A DNA stretch of 54,137 nucleotides. Source: Dehalococcoidia bacterium. GTDB taxonomy: Bacteria > Chloroflexota > Dehalococcoidia > Dehalococcoidales > UBA1222. The position numbers were made by a program, and so were the translations under genes. Positions within the stretch are counted from its first letter, which is position 1. Each line of letters starts with the position of its first letter. The stretch covers positions 1 to 54,137 of the forward strand of contig QZJY01000059.1 of the NCBI GenBank assembly GCA_003597995.1, given 5' to 3'. The notes under the pieces were generated by a model. That model did not search any database, was not told the origin of the DNA, and saw nothing but the letters and a program-made list of their open reading frames with translations. Shown in pieces: positions 42,646-51,987 of this stretch.

Positions 42646-44310
42646 CTAAGCCAGCACCGCTCCATGGCTCGCCGAGGTTACCTTTTCCACATAGCGGGCC
42701 AGGTAGCCCCCGGTCACTCGGGGCTGAAAAGGCATAACTTGCGCCAGACGCTGCGCTATTTCCTTGTCGGACAGGTTAACGTTCAGCTTGCAATTTGGAA
42801 TATCTATCATTATCATGTCGCCTTCACGTACGGCGGCGATGGGCCCGCGCAAAGCTGCTTCAGGCGCTACGTGTCCGATGGAAGCTCCGCGGCTGGCACC
42901 CGAAAAGCGCCCGTCGGTGATGAGTGCCACTACTTTATCCATGCCCATGCCCGCCAATAGCGAGGTAGGTGTGAGCATCTCGCGCATGCCCGGACCGCCC
43001 CTGGGACCCTCGTAGCGGATGACCACTACGTCCCCCGCTTTGATGGCACCTGCCATGATAGCTTTTGTAGCCTCGTCCTCAGACTCGAAAACGCGGGCGG
43101 GGCCTTTGTGCGCCATCATCTCCGGCGCCACGGCGGAACGCTTGACCACCGCCCCCTCCGGAGCGATGTTGCCAAAGAGGATGGCCAGGCCGCCTTTGGC
43201 GGAATAGGCCGTTTTCTCCGAGTGGATGACATCTGCATCCTCGACGGTGGCGTGGGTAACGATATCCAGCACGGTGCGGCCAGAGACCGTCTTGAGGTCG
43301 AGGTTCAGATGGCTTTTGAGTTCTTTCATCACCGCCGGTATGCCGCCGGCGCGATCCAAATCTTCTATGTGATAACTGCCTGCCGGCCTCAAGCTGGTCA
43401 GGCAAGGTGTTTTCTCACTTATTCCATTAATGCGCTGCAGCGAAAACTCAACGCCAGCTTCATGAGCGATAGCCATGAGGTGCAGCACAGAGTTGGTGCT
43501 GCCGCCCAGCGCCATATCCACGGTAAAGGCGTTCTCCAGTGATTTTTCGTTTATGATGTCCTTGGGCTTGACGCCGGTGGCCAGCAGCTTCATGACCTGT
43601 TCGCCGGCCTGCCAGGCCAGCTTCCAGCGCCTTTCATCTACGGCGGGAATGGTACCGTTGCCGGGCAGTGCCATTCCCAGGGCTTCTGTGATGCAATTCA
43701 TAGTGTTGGCGGTAAACATGCCGGCGCATGAGCCGCAACCGGGACAGGCGGCGTTCACCAGGCATTCCAGTTCCGGCTCACTCATCTGGCCCTTTAGCAC
43801 CTTGCCCACAGCCTCAAAAACCGAGTTGAGGTCCACCTTCTTAACGCCTTCTTTGGTTTGTAAATGGCCCGCCATCATGGGGCCTCCTGAGACAAATATA
43901 GCAGGCACATTGAGCCGGGCGGCGGCCATTAGCATGCCGGGGATGACCTTGTCGCAGTTGGGGATAAACACCAGTCCATCGAAGGCATGCGCCTGCGCCA
44001 TTACCTCTACTGTGTCGGCTATCAGCTCGCGCGAAGGCAGGCTGAACTTCATGCCGGCGTGGTTCATGGCGATGCCGTCGCAGACAGCAATGGTGTTAAA
44101 CTCGAACGGCATGCCGCCGGCGTGTCTTACGCCTTCCTTGACGGCTTGGGCCAGCTCGCGCAGGTGCACGTGTCCGGGTACTATTTCCGTAAAGCTGTTG
44201 ACCACGCCGATGAAGGGGCGCGACATCTCTTCAGGCTTGACGCCCAAGGCGCGCAGTAAAGAACGGTGTGGCGCTCTCTCAATGCCTTTTTTAATGGCTT
44301 CGCTTTTCAT
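42646..44310 (-). CDS. ilvD: Dihydroxy-acid dehydratase
   Basis: A 554-aa Fe-S enzyme making 2-ketoisovalerate (valine, leucine and pantothenate) and 2-keto-3-methylvalerate (isoleucine). The cluster Cys residues are in [11 protein letters not shown] and [27 protein letters not shown] and [10 protein letters not shown] are also typical. First gene of the large ilv-leu-cim operon. GGAG stands six bases before the ATG at 44310, and the leader carries a terminator-like hairpin. Confidence 0.96.
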   Translation of the reverse strand: MKSEAIKKGIERAPHRSLLRALGVKPEEMSRPFIGVVNSFTEIVPGHVHLRELAQAVKEGVRHAGGMPFEFNTIAVCDGIAMNHAGMKFSLPSRELIADTVEVMAQAHAFDGLVFIPNCDKVIPGMLMAAARLNVPAIFVSGGPMMAGHLQTKEGVKKVDLNSVFEAVGKVLKGQMSEPELECLVNAACPGCGSCAGMFTANTMNCITEALGMALPGNGTIPAVDERRWKLAWQAGEQVMKLLATGVKPKDIINEKSLENAFTVDMALGGSTNSVLHLMAIAHEAGVEFSLQRINGISEKTPCLTSLRPAGSYHIEDLDRAGGIPAVMKELKSHLNLDLKTVSGRTVLDIVTHATVEDADVIHSEKTAYSAKGGLAILFGNIAPEGAVVKRSAVAPEMMAHKGPARVFESEDEATKAIMAGAIKAGDVVVIRYEGPRGGPGMREMLTPTSLLAGMGMDKVVALITDGRFSGASRGASIGHVAPEAALRGPIAAVREGDMIMIDIPNCKLNVNLSDKEIAQRLAQVMPFQPRVTGGYLARYVEKVTSASHGAVLA

Positions 44311-44322
44311 CGTCGTCTCCGA

Positions 44323-44354
44323 AAATTAAAAAATCCGCCCTTGTGGGACGGATT
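44323..44354 (-). terminator. Attenuator-like terminator in the ilv leader
   Basis: Minus strand: AATCCGTCCC, loop ACAA, GGGCGGATT, then TTTTTAATTTT. One T is bulged. It lies between the promoter and ilvD. Upstream GTGGG (near 44370) can pair with the CCCAC of the terminator's 5' arm, an alternative fold that would undo it. No leader peptide rich in Ile, Leu or Val was seen. Confidence 0.65.
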
Positions 44355-44384
44355 CGCTTCCAAAACCCACCGAAAGAGACCTCT

Positions 44385-44414
44385 AAAATATCACAGCCAC
44401 GATTGGAGTGTCAA
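44385..44414 (-). promoter_or_regulatory. Promoter of the ilv-leu-cim operon
   Basis: Minus strand: perfect TTGACA (44409-44414), 18-bp spacer, TATTTT (44385-44390). Predicted start is near 44378, giving a leader of about 68 nt. Confidence 0.7.
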
Positions 44415-44431
44415 GAAATTTACTTCTTTAA

Positions 44432-44881
44432 CTATGCAGGATGGGTTTGATCGCTCTCCATCTTTGCGATTTTATCCAGTCGATTCTGGTGGCGACCGCC
44501 TTCATATCTCGTGGTTAAAAAGGTGCGCACGATTTCGGTGGCTTTGGGAGTTCTCTCCGCGCCCAGGCATAAAATATTGGCGTCGTTATGCAAGCGAGCA
44601 CGTTCCGCCATAAAGGTGTCACAACACAGAGCGGCACGGATGCCTTTAACCTTGTTGGCGGCAATGCTCATTCCGATGCCAGTGCCACAGATGAGAATAC
44701 CGCGCTCAAACTTGCCTGCGGCGACCTTTTCTCCTACCGTCTGTGCGATGTCCGGGTAGTCCACACTCTGCGTATCATACGCGCCGAAGTCCTGCAGCTC
44801 GTGCCCCATTTCGGACAAAAGACTGGTAATCCCCGCTTTCATTTCAAGGCCACGGTGGTCGCTGCCTATGGCTACTTTCAT
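44432..44881 (-). CDS. rpiB: Ribose-5-phosphate isomerase B
   Basis: Interconverts ribose 5-phosphate and ribulose 5-phosphate. A 149-aa RpiB/LacAB family protein starting MKVAIGSDHRGLEMKAGI, with VDYPDIA, the anion-hole GTGIGMSIAANKVKGIRAALCCD (catalytic Cys) and HNDANILCLGAERT. The ATG at 44881 has GAGG six bases upstream. A TTG 12 bases earlier is less likely. Close to tsaC on the same strand (8 bp). Confidence 0.94.
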   Translation of the reverse strand: MKVAIGSDHRGLEMKAGITSLLSEMGHELQDFGAYDTQSVDYPDIAQTVGEKVAAGKFERGILICGTGIGMSIAANKVKGIRAALCCDTFMAERARLHNDANILCLGAERTPKATEIVRTFLTTRYEGGRHQNRLDKIAKMESDQTHPA

Positions 44882-44889
44882 ATCTGTCC

Positions 44890-45513
44890 TCAATATATGC
44901 GGCAGAACTTTTCGAGCGTGGCGCGGGCGACGGCTCCCTGCCGTAAAATCCTGGGTCTATCCGTGCTCATATCTAGTATAGTGGACTCGACGCCGCCCGG
45001 CGTCTTTCCGGCGTCAATAATCAGTTCGACTTTGTCGCCTATCTGTGAGGCGACGCCTTGTGCCGTGGTAGGGCTGGGTTTGCCGTGGATGTTGGCACTG
45101 GTGCCGATGAGGGGCACGCCTACGCCTTTTACAATCTCAATGGCCAGCGGATGAGCGGCAATTCTCACAGCCACCGTCGGGCCTCCAGCAGTGACTATGT
45201 CTGGGACAAAAAGCGTTTTTTTAAAGACGAGCGTAAGTGCCCCCGGCCAGAATTCGCGCATGAACGCCCTGGCTATGTCCGAGACCTCCAGCGCCACCAG
45301 GCCGATGTCATCGGAGTCCGCCAGCAAAATAGGCAGGGGCATGCTGAGCGGCCGTTGCTTAATCTCATAGACTTTCTTGATGCAGGCGACATCATTTATC
45401 GGAGCGCCGAGGGCATAAACGGTGTCGGTGGGGAAGGCTACGGAACGTCCTTCTTTGAGCAAACTTATGCCTTGTTGAACGGTTTTCGACGTGGCTTTTT
45501 GCAAAGAAGACAA
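44890..45513 (-). CDS. tsaC: L-threonylcarbamoyladenylate synthase
   Basis: Sua5/YrdC/TsaC family, 207 aa, the short single-domain form. Makes threonylcarbamoyl-AMP for the t6A37 modification of tRNA. Motifs: VAFPTDTVYALGAP, KQRPLSMPLPILL, WPGALTLVFKK, PTVAVRIAAHPLA and GVPLIGTSANIHGKPSPTT. The frame opens with a TTG at 45513. There is no ATG before the core, and the true start may be one of two nearby TTGs. Divergent from guaA. Confidence 0.92.
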   Translation of the reverse strand: MSSLQKATSKTVQQGISLLKEGRSVAFPTDTVYALGAPINDVACIKKVYEIKQRPLSMPLPILLADSDDIGLVALEVSDIARAFMREFWPGALTLVFKKTLFVPDIVTAGGPTVAVRIAAHPLAIEIVKGVGVPLIGTSANIHGKPSPTTAQGVASQIGDKVELIIDAGKTPGGVESTILDMSTDRPRILRQGAVARATLEKFCRIY

Positions 45514-45578
45514 CCGTAAAATATCTCCGGATTACTTGACCATCAGTATAGCATAATGCTAATCTACAGCGTAAAAAT

Positions 45579-47264
45579 ATGACTGAAGAAAATACCCCCA
45601 AACCAAAAGAGCCAATCCCCCGCATACGCACCAGCGGAGACCTGGAGGTCTCGGCTTACCTGGAGATAGCCAAGGAAAAAGGCGGCCAGCAGCCGGTAAC
45701 CGCAGGCAAAGCCGTCTCAGGCGCGGAGCGCGAGGCTATCATCGTCATCGATTTCGGCTCACAGTACAGCCTTCTCATCGCTCGCCGCGTGCGCGAACTG
45801 CACGTCTATTGCGAGTTAGTACCCCATGACACTCCATGGGAGAAAATCGCCGCTCTCAACCCCAAAGGCTTTATCCTCTCCGGCGGCCCGTCCAGCGTCT
45901 ATGAGCCGAACGCTCCCATGGCCCCCTCCTATATATATGAAAAGCACCTGCCAGTTTTGGGTATCTGTTACGGCATGCAGGTGCTCGCCAAGCAACTTGG
46001 AGGCAGGGTGGCCGCCGGACAGAAAAAGGAGTATGGCCATGCTGTGCTGCATATCGGCGACACGCATTCGCCGCTCTTCGCCGAACTGCCTGAATCCTCA
46101 CCCGTCTGGATGAGCCACGGCGACCGCATCGAGGAAATGCCGCCTGGCTTTAGACCGCTTGCTTATACCGAGAACTCGCCGGTGGCTGTCATGGGCAGCG
46201 AGGACAGGATATTCGGTTTACAATGCCATCCCGAGGTGGCGCATACCCTCTACGGGGCTACTATTCTGAAAAACTTCGTCTACAAGATATGCCATTGCCA
46301 GGGCAACTGGACCATGGGCAACTTCATCACCGAAAGCATGATACGCATCAACGAACAGGTGGGCAACCGCAAGGTCATCAGCGCCATCTCCGGCGGTGTG
46401 GACTCTTCCGTAGTGGCTACGCTCATTCACCATGCCATCGGCGACCATCTCACCTGCATCTTCGTTAATAACGGCCTCTTGCGCCGCCAGGAGGCTGACC
46501 GCACATTGGAGGTCTTCCGTAATAACCTCCACATGAACATCATCTATATCGAAGCTACCGACCGTTTTCTGGAGAGGCTCAAGGGAGTCACCGACCCGGA
46601 GACCAAGCGCAAGGCCATCGGGAGTGAGTTTATCAAGGTTTTTGAGGAAGAAGCCGCCAAGCTCGGCAAGATAGACTTTCTGGCGCAGGGCACGCTCTAT
46701 CCCGACGTCATCGAGAGCACCTCGTCAGTGAGCACGACTTCTGCCAAGATTAAAACACACCACAACGTGGGCGGGCTGCCTTCCAACATGACACTCAAGC
46801 TCATCGAGCCGTTGCGCTACCTCTTCAAAGATGAAGTGCGTCAGGTAGGTCTGGAGCTGGGCTTGCCTGAAGAAATGGTGTGGCGGCAGCCGTTCCCCGG
46901 TCCCGGTCTGGCCATCCGCATCATCGGCGAGGTGACGCGTGAAAAGCTGGACATCCTCAAGGCCGCCGACTGGATTGTCATGAACGAAATCAAGAAGGCC
47001 AACCTCTACCGCCAACTATGGCAGAGCTTCGCCATACTTACCGACAGTAAGAGTGTGGGCGTCATGGGCGACTTCCGTACTTACGGCTATATCATAGCCA
47101 TACGCGCCGTCACAAGTAACGACGCCATGACCGCCGACTGGGCCAGATTGCCCTACGACGTGCTGGCCACCATCTCCACCCGCATCGTCAACGAGGTGCC
47201 CGGCGTCAACCGCGTGGTGTACGACATCACCTCCAAACCCCCCGGCACTATTGAGTGGGAATAA
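45579..47264 (+). CDS. guaA: GMP synthase (glutamine-hydrolysing)
   Basis: Aminates XMP to GMP. The glutaminase domain starts near residue 54 ([12 protein letters not shown]), with nucleophile Cys in GICYGMQ and His/Glu in QCHPEVAHT. The ATP-pyrophosphatase domain has the P-loop SGGVDSS, and the C-terminal dimer domain ends PGTIEWE. At 561 aa it is ~40-50 longer than usual because of an N-terminal extension rich in Pro, Lys and Glu. The ATG at 45579 lacks a clear SD. A possible promoter (TTGACC at 45536-45541, TAATCT at 45560-45565) gives a leader of about 6 nt. The next small gene is coupled. Confidence 0.95.
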   Translation: MTEENTPKPKEPIPRIRTSGDLEVSAYLEIAKEKGGQQPVTAGKAVSGAEREAIIVIDFGSQYSLLIARRVRELHVYCELVPHDTPWEKIAALNPKGFILSGGPSSVYEPNAPMAPSYIYEKHLPVLGICYGMQVLAKQLGGRVAAGQKKEYGHAVLHIGDTHSPLFAELPESSPVWMSHGDRIEEMPPGFRPLAYTENSPVAVMGSEDRIFGLQCHPEVAHTLYGATILKNFVYKICHCQGNWTMGNFITESMIRINEQVGNRKVISAISGGVDSSVVATLIHHAIGDHLTCIFVNNGLLRRQEADRTLEVFRNNLHMNIIYIEATDRFLERLKGVTDPETKRKAIGSEFIKVFEEEAAKLGKIDFLAQGTLYPDVIESTSSVSTTSAKIKTHHNVGGLPSNMTLKLIEPLRYLFKDEVRQVGLELGLPEEMVWRQPFPGPGLAIRIIGEVTREKLDILKAADWIVMNEIKKANLYRQLWQSFAILTDSKSVGVMGDFRTYGYIIAIRAVTSNDAMTADWARLPYDVLATISTRIVNEVPGVNRVVYDITSKPPGTIEWE

Positions 47265-47277
47265 GGAGGCAAAGCCT

Positions 47278-47592
47278 ATGGTCATAATGGGTAAGGGCCG
47301 CACCTACGAGCCTGAGACCTGCAGTGGCGCTATACGCAACGCACTGGCCAAATCGGCGGGGAGGGCTTCGGCGGAAGAGCTTTTCAATGTGGTCAAGCGC
47401 CAGGGCCACTGGACGGACGACAATATCTGGCAGGAAATGCTCTCGCACACAGTGAACCTGCCGGCTTCCTACCACCACTATGCCGGCGTCACGCCTGCCC
47501 AGCGCTTTCTGTATCTTCGAGAGGATGGCAATTATGAGATGTACGACCCGGCATGGCACGGGCGTTTTCAGATAGGCAAGAGGACGGTATAA
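47278..47592 (+). CDS. Small conserved-looking protein after guaA
   Basis: A 104-aa soluble protein, unrecognised. The first half (YEPETCSGAIRNALAKSAGR...ELFNVVKRQGHWTDDNIWQEM) looks like a winged-helix-type helical bundle. The second half has aromatic-rich strands (RFLYLREDGNYEMYDPAWHGRF). GGAGG directly follows the guaA stop and stands eight bases before the ATG at 47278, so it is surely read with guaA. DNA binding is a possibility only. Confidence 0.68.
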   Translation: MVIMGKGRTYEPETCSGAIRNALAKSAGRASAEELFNVVKRQGHWTDDNIWQEMLSHTVNLPASYHHYAGVTPAQRFLYLREDGNYEMYDPAWHGRFQIGKRTV

Positions 47593-47630
47593 GCCATTTG
47601 CCTCCTTTGAGTAAGAACTACCTGAGATTA

Positions 47631-47722
47631 GGAAAATCCCTCTCAATCTCCCTTTTGTGAAAGGGAGAAGAGTAAATGGTTCTCCCCCTTTGGCGAAAGG
47701 GGGAATACAAAGGAGATTTTCC
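47631..47722 (+). repeat. Dispersed repeat, family R4, with two hairpins
   Basis: Ends GGAAAATC (47631-47638) and GATTTTCC (47715-47722) are inverted. Inside are two hairpins (CTCCCTTTT...AAAGGGAG and CCCCCTTT...AAAGGGGG). Terminal inverted repeats around ~90 bp with no gene fit a MITE-like element. A diverged copy is at 27298-27362. Confidence 0.6.
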
Positions 47723-47730
47723 AAGCGACA

Positions 47731-47783
47731 ATTCTTCTCTCCCACGCGGGAGAGATAAGAGTGAGGGAGTAGTCATTAAATCT
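47731..47783 (+). repeat. Dispersed repeat, family R2
   Basis: ATTCTTCTCTCCC, hairpin, GGGAGAGATAAGAGTGAGGG, ending GTCATTAAATCT. Matches 5191-5245 along its whole length with changes mainly in the hairpin. Confidence 0.6.
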
Positions 47784-47784
47784 A

Positions 47785-47832
47785 GAGTCTCACCCTCACC
47801 TGTATCCTCTCCCCCCGTCGAGGGAGAGGAGT
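47785..47832 (+). repeat. Dispersed repeat, family R3
   Basis: GTCTCACCCTCACCTG, then CCTCTCCC facing GGGAGAGG, followed by AGTAATTTTTT. The T-run makes this copy a likely terminator for the guaA unit. Related to 15451-15495. Confidence 0.6.
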
Positions 47833-47910
47833 AATTTTTTAGGCCTCTGGCGAGGGAATTAACAACAATTAATTTTTCTACTCGCCCCTTCCATTTTGGG
47901 GGTAACTTAA

Positions 47911-47919
47911 TGATAAAAT
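47911..47919 (+). promoter_or_regulatory. Extended -10 promoter before purD
   Basis: TGA-TAAAAT at 47911-47919, an extended -10 with five of six matches. No good -35 is seen. About 10 nt of leader would precede the ATG at 47936. Confidence 0.4.
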
Positions 47920-47935
47920 TAGGTAAGAGCAAATT

Positions 47936-49192
47936 ATGAAAATTTTGGTAATCGGCAGCGGCGCCAGGGAACATGCCATCGTCTGGAAGTTGTTACAGAG
48001 CCGCAATATAGAGAGAATTTTCGTTGCGCCGGGTAATGCCGGCACCGCGCAGATCGCCAGCAACCTCCAGATTAATGCTACGGACATCATCTCTCTCATC
48101 GCAGCAGCGCACCAGAACAAAGTGGATTTCACCTTCGTGGGGCCCGAGACGCCGCTGGCGGATGGCATCGTGGACGAGTTTCAGAAAGCTGGACTCCCCA
48201 TCTTCGGCCCCAGCAGTGCCTCCGCCAGAATAGAGGCCAGCAAGATCTTTTCCAAGGACTTGATGCACAGATACGGCGTACCCACATCGCAGAGCCGCAG
48301 TTTCTCATCCTTCGATGAAGCCTCAGTTTACATGAAACAGCAAACGCCGCCCATCGTCCTCAAGGCCGACGGGCTGGCCGCCGGCAAGGGAGTAGTTATC
48401 GCGCAAAGCGTGGAAGAAGCTCTCTCTTCACTCAAATCCATGATGCAGGATAAGGCTTTCGGGGTTGCGGGGGAAAAGGTAGTCGTCGAGGAGTATCTTA
48501 CGGGCCGCGAGATGAGCGTTTTTGTTTTCACCGATGGCAAAACCCTTTCTCCTCCTGTAACTGCCTGCGACTACAAGCGCGTGTTCGACGGCAACCAGGG
48601 GCCCAACACCGGCGGCATGGGCAGCTTCTCGCCGCCCGATTTCTATACCGAAGAGCTTGGGGAGCGGGCCATGCGCGAAATCATGCGTCCCACCATCAAG
48701 GCACTGGCCGCAGAGGGAGCTCCCTACTCAGGAGTGCTTTACGGCGGTCTGATGATTACCTCAAATGGCACGAAGACCATCGAGTTCAACTGCCGCCTGG
48801 GAGACCCGGAAACTCAGGTCATCCTGCCGCGTTTGGAAACAGACCTGACCGAAATCGCCCTGGCCGTTGTTGAGAAGAAACTGGACCGACAGAAAATCCA
48901 GTGGAGTAAAAAAACCTGCGTCGGCGTGGTGATGGCCTCGGGGGGTTATCCGGGGCATTACGAGACGGGCTTCCCCATTAACGGGCTGGAGAACGTGGAC
49001 CCGAATGTCATGGTTTTTCACGCCGGGACAAAGCTTGATTCATCAGGCCGTGTGGTAACCGCCGGAGGGCGCGTGCTGACGGTCGTCGCCACGGGCGAGA
49101 CGCTAGCTCAGGCCCGCCAAAAAGTTTATAATAATATTTCGCGCATTGATTTTAAGGGCGCGCATTACCGCAAGGACATCGCAGCTTTTTAA
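47936..49192 (+). CDS. purD: Phosphoribosylamine-glycine ligase
   Basis: Second step of de novo purine synthesis. A 418-aa ATP-grasp enzyme beginning MKILVIGSGAREHAIVWKL, with FVGPETPLADGI, the ATP-binding LKADGLAAGKGVVIA, GPNTGGMGSFSPPD and the metal site EFNCRLGDPETQ. First gene of purD-purE-purB-purC. 19 bp to purE. Confidence 0.96.
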   Translation: MKILVIGSGAREHAIVWKLLQSRNIERIFVAPGNAGTAQIASNLQINATDIISLIAAAHQNKVDFTFVGPETPLADGIVDEFQKAGLPIFGPSSASARIEASKIFSKDLMHRYGVPTSQSRSFSSFDEASVYMKQQTPPIVLKADGLAAGKGVVIAQSVEEALSSLKSMMQDKAFGVAGEKVVVEEYLTGREMSVFVFTDGKTLSPPVTACDYKRVFDGNQGPNTGGMGSFSPPDFYTEELGERAMREIMRPTIKALAAEGAPYSGVLYGGLMITSNGTKTIEFNCRLGDPETQVILPRLETDLTEIALAVVEKKLDRQKIQWSKKTCVGVVMASGGYPGHYETGFPINGLENVDPNVMVFHAGTKLDSSGRVVTAGGRVLTVVATGETLAQARQKVYNNISRIDFKGAHYRKDIAAF

Positions 49193-49211
49193 TTCTGACG
49201 CGAGGTGAATT

Positions 49212-49670
49212 ATGCCATTAGTAGCCGTGGTCATGGGTTCCAAATCAGACAGCGAGGCCGTACAGCCATGCCTGGACACACTTACAAAACTGGGCATCGA
49301 GTACGAGGTGAACGTCATATCGGCGCACCGCACGCCTGAAAAGGCACGCCAGTTCGGCCAGGAGGCCCGAGGGCGCGGCATAGAAGTCATCATCGCCGCC
49401 GCCGGAGGCGCGGCCCACCTGCCCGGCGTGCTGGCTAGCTGGACGACGCTGCCCGTTATAGGCGTGCCCATCGCATCGAGCGAGCTCAAGGGTGTGGACG
49501 CCCTCTACGCCATCGTGCAGATGCCAGCGGGAATTCCGGTGGCCGCCGTGGCTATCGGTGGTGCCGGAGCCAAAAACGCGGCCTTTCTGGCAGCGGAGAT
49601 ACTGGGGCTGAAACACGATAACATTCGCCTGACTTATGATAAGTACCGCCAGGAATTGTCCGCGGGATAA
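49212..49670 (+). CDS. purE: N5-carboxyaminoimidazole ribonucleotide mutase
   Basis: A 152-aa class I PurE. It has VVMGSKSDSEAVQPCLDTL, the catalytic SAHRTPEKA with its His, AAAGGAAHLPGVLASWTTLPVIGVP and the QMPAGIPVAAVAIGGAGAKNAA segment. Class I enzymes normally need PurK, which is not in this window. GAGGTG stands before the ATG. Confidence 0.95.
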   Translation: MPLVAVVMGSKSDSEAVQPCLDTLTKLGIEYEVNVISAHRTPEKARQFGQEARGRGIEVIIAAAGGAAHLPGVLASWTTLPVIGVPIASSELKGVDALYAIVQMPAGIPVAAVAIGGAGAKNAAFLAAEILGLKHDNIRLTYDKYRQELSAG

Positions 49671-49682
49671 AGAGAGGCCGAG

Positions 49683-51038
49683 ATGATAGAACGCTACAGC
49701 CGTCCCGAGATGAAACGGATTTGGTCCGACGAGAACAAATATAGCAAGTGGCTGGACGTAGAGATCGCCGTATGCGACGCCTGGACTGAGTTAGGCCGTA
49801 TACCTCGCGCTTCACTTCCCAAAATAAAGATGGCGCGTTGCAACCAGAAGCGCATGCTGGAGATACTGGCCGAGACGCACCACGACATGACCGCTTTCCT
49901 GGGGGCCGTATCCGAAAGCATCGGGCCGGAGGCACGCTTCATCCATCTCGGACTCACCTCCAACGACATTATGGACACGGCGCTCTCTTTACAACTGGTG
50001 GAAGCTTCAAAAATTCTCAGCCAGGATATGAAAGACCTGGTGGCGGCTCTGGCCGTTATGGCCATCAAGCACAAATACACACTTATGATAGGCCGCACCC
50101 ACGGCATACACGCCGAACCGACCACCTTTGGCCTCAAACTGGCCCTGTGGATGGAAGAGATGCAGCGCAACCGCCACCGCCTGGACGAAGCGGCCAAAGT
50201 CATCGCTTTCGGCAAGATATCCGGCGCTGTGGGAACGTACGCCACTGTGCCTCCGGAGGTCGAGGAAATCGCTTGCGCCAAGCTAGGGCTGACCCCCGCG
50301 CCCATCTCCAACCAGATACTCCAAAGAGACCGCCATGCACAGTTCGTCACCACACTGGCCATCACGGCGGCCTCGCTTGAGAAGTTCGCCACCGAAATCC
50401 GCCTGCTGCAGAAAACGGAGACGCGCGAGGTCGAGGAACCCTTCCAGGAAGGGCAAACCGGCTCCTCCTCCATGCCTCACAAGCGCAATCCGGAACTGTG
50501 CGAGAGAATCTGCGGCATGGCGCGCCTCATGCGTGGCTATGCCCTGACCTCAATGGAAGACGTGGCCTTATGGCACGAGCGCGACATAAGCCACTCGTCC
50601 GCCGAGCGCGTCATTTTGCCGGACGCCTGCCTGTTGCTGGACTACACGCTAACCATGTTCACTTCTATTATAAACGGCCTCAACGTCTATCCTAAAAATA
50701 TGAAAAAAGACCTCGAACTTACCAAAGGCCTGGTTTTTTCGCAGAGGGTCATGCTGGCGCTTATCGACAAAGGCATCTCGCGCCAGGAGGCGTATAAATT
50801 CGTGCAGAAGAGCGCCATGGAAAGCTGGAGCAGTGGCAAAAAGTTTTTGACTCTACTGGAAGCAGACAAAGAGCTGATGCAGCGCATCTCCAAAGAAGAG
50901 CTTGAGGCCATTTTCGATTATGACTTCTATCTAGCTCACGTGGACACCATTTTCAAACGTCTGGGACTCACTGAAAGTCAGTGGAAAAACAAGATGACGA
51001 ACGCTGCTAAAAGCAGGCTGGCACCGGGGGCGATATAA
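49683..51038 (+). CDS. purB: Adenylosuccinate lyase
   Basis: A 451-aa fumarase-superfamily lyase acting twice in purine synthesis (SAICAR to AICAR, adenylosuccinate to AMP). Signature GSSSMPHKRNPELCERI, catalytic His in GRTHGIHAEPTTFG, and LTSNDIMDTALSLQL are present. 12 bp after purE and one base before purC. Confidence 0.96.
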   Translation: MIERYSRPEMKRIWSDENKYSKWLDVEIAVCDAWTELGRIPRASLPKIKMARCNQKRMLEILAETHHDMTAFLGAVSESIGPEARFIHLGLTSNDIMDTALSLQLVEASKILSQDMKDLVAALAVMAIKHKYTLMIGRTHGIHAEPTTFGLKLALWMEEMQRNRHRLDEAAKVIAFGKISGAVGTYATVPPEVEEIACAKLGLTPAPISNQILQRDRHAQFVTTLAITAASLEKFATEIRLLQKTETREVEEPFQEGQTGSSSMPHKRNPELCERICGMARLMRGYALTSMEDVALWHERDISHSSAERVILPDACLLLDYTLTMFTSIINGLNVYPKNMKKDLELTKGLVFSQRVMLALIDKGISRQEAYKFVQKSAMESWSSGKKFLTLLEADKELMQRISKEELEAIFDYDFYLAHVDTIFKRLGLTESQWKNKMTNAAKSRLAPGAI

Positions 51039-51039
51039 C

Positions 51040-51957
51040 ATGGACCAGCAAAAAGGCGTTCTTCTCAAGAGTGAACTCGATTTACCGACCTTCATAAACG
51101 GCAAGGTGCGCGACACGTATGAACTGGGGGAGCATCTGCTCATCGTGGCCACCGACCGCATCTCGGCTTTCGATGTCGTGCTGCCTGCCGGGATTCCAAA
51201 TAAGGGTAAGGTGCTCAACCAGCTTTCGGCCTTCTGGTTCGAGAAAACGGCTCACATCATATCGAACCACGTCGTGGAGCCGGTTACTAAAAAATCCAAA
51301 CTAGAGCGCTACCTGCCGCAGGGGAGCAAGGTTAAATTCCCTGGTTATCTGGCTGGACGTTCCATGGTAGTCAAGAAGGCCCAACGACTAAGCATCGAGT
51401 GTGTCGCCAGGGGTTATCTGGCCGGTTCCGGCTGGTTGGAATACAAGAAGGAGGGCACCGTCTGCGGAATCAAGCTGCCCGCAGGGCTGGTGGAAAGTCA
51501 GGAACTGCCCGAACCTATTTTCACGCCCACCACCAAGGCCGATGCCGGTCACGATATGCCGATGACTATCTCCGAAGCACGTAAAATGTTCGGTAGCGAG
51601 CTTGCGGAGAAATTTATGGCCACCTGTCTTTCCATTTACAATTACGCAAGGGATTATGCCAGGACGCGTGGTTTTATTATCGCCGACACCAAGATGGAGT
51701 TCGGGCTCGATGGCAGTGATTTGATTCTTATCGATGAACTGCTAACGCCGGATTCGAGCCGTTTCTGGGACATCGAGCGCTACGAGGCGGGCCGTCCGCA
51801 GGACAGCTTCGACAAACAGCCGCTAAGAGATTGGCTGGAAAAATCGGGCTGGAACAAAGAGCCTCCCGCGCCCGCCTTGCCGGATGAGGTTATCGCCAGC
51901 ACAGCCAAAAGATATGAGACAGCCTTCAAGAGGTTGACAGGCAAGAAGCTGGCCTAG
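51040..51957 (+). CDS. purC: Phosphoribosylaminoimidazole-succinocarboxamide synthase
   Basis: SAICAR synthase of 305 aa, the longer type seen in yeast and some bacteria. GKVRDTYELGEHLLIVATDRISAFDVVLP, ECVARGYLAGSGWLEY and IIADTKMEFGL are typical. Start codon one base after the purB stop. Last gene of the pur cluster, convergent with hisB 30 bp away. Confidence 0.95.
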   Translation: MDQQKGVLLKSELDLPTFINGKVRDTYELGEHLLIVATDRISAFDVVLPAGIPNKGKVLNQLSAFWFEKTAHIISNHVVEPVTKKSKLERYLPQGSKVKFPGYLAGRSMVVKKAQRLSIECVARGYLAGSGWLEYKKEGTVCGIKLPAGLVESQELPEPIFTPTTKADAGHDMPMTISEARKMFGSELAEKFMATCLSIYNYARDYARTRGFIIADTKMEFGLDGSDLILIDELLTPDSSRFWDIERYEAGRPQDSFDKQPLRDWLEKSGWNKEPPAPALPDEVIASTAKRYETAFKRLTGKKLA

Positions 51958-51987
51958 CTCTAACTGGATTCCAATAGAATCTGGAGG

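Larger units (their letters stand above)
47593..47935. other. Repeat-filled gap between the guaA and purD units
   Basis: About 340 bp with three repeat families in a row: R4 (47631-47722), R2 (47731-47783) and R3 (47785-47832). The last 100 bp hold the purD promoter region. No gene is present. Confidence 0.65.

Noticed and set aside
44311-44390. T-box riboswitch before ilvD
   Set aside because: The leader is under 80 nt, too short for a T-box specifier domain, and the TGGNACCGCG-type antiterminator sequence is absent.
51958-51987. Terminator between purC and hisB
   Set aside because: Only a five-base inverted pair (GATTC/GAATC) without a T-run was found, too weak to call.
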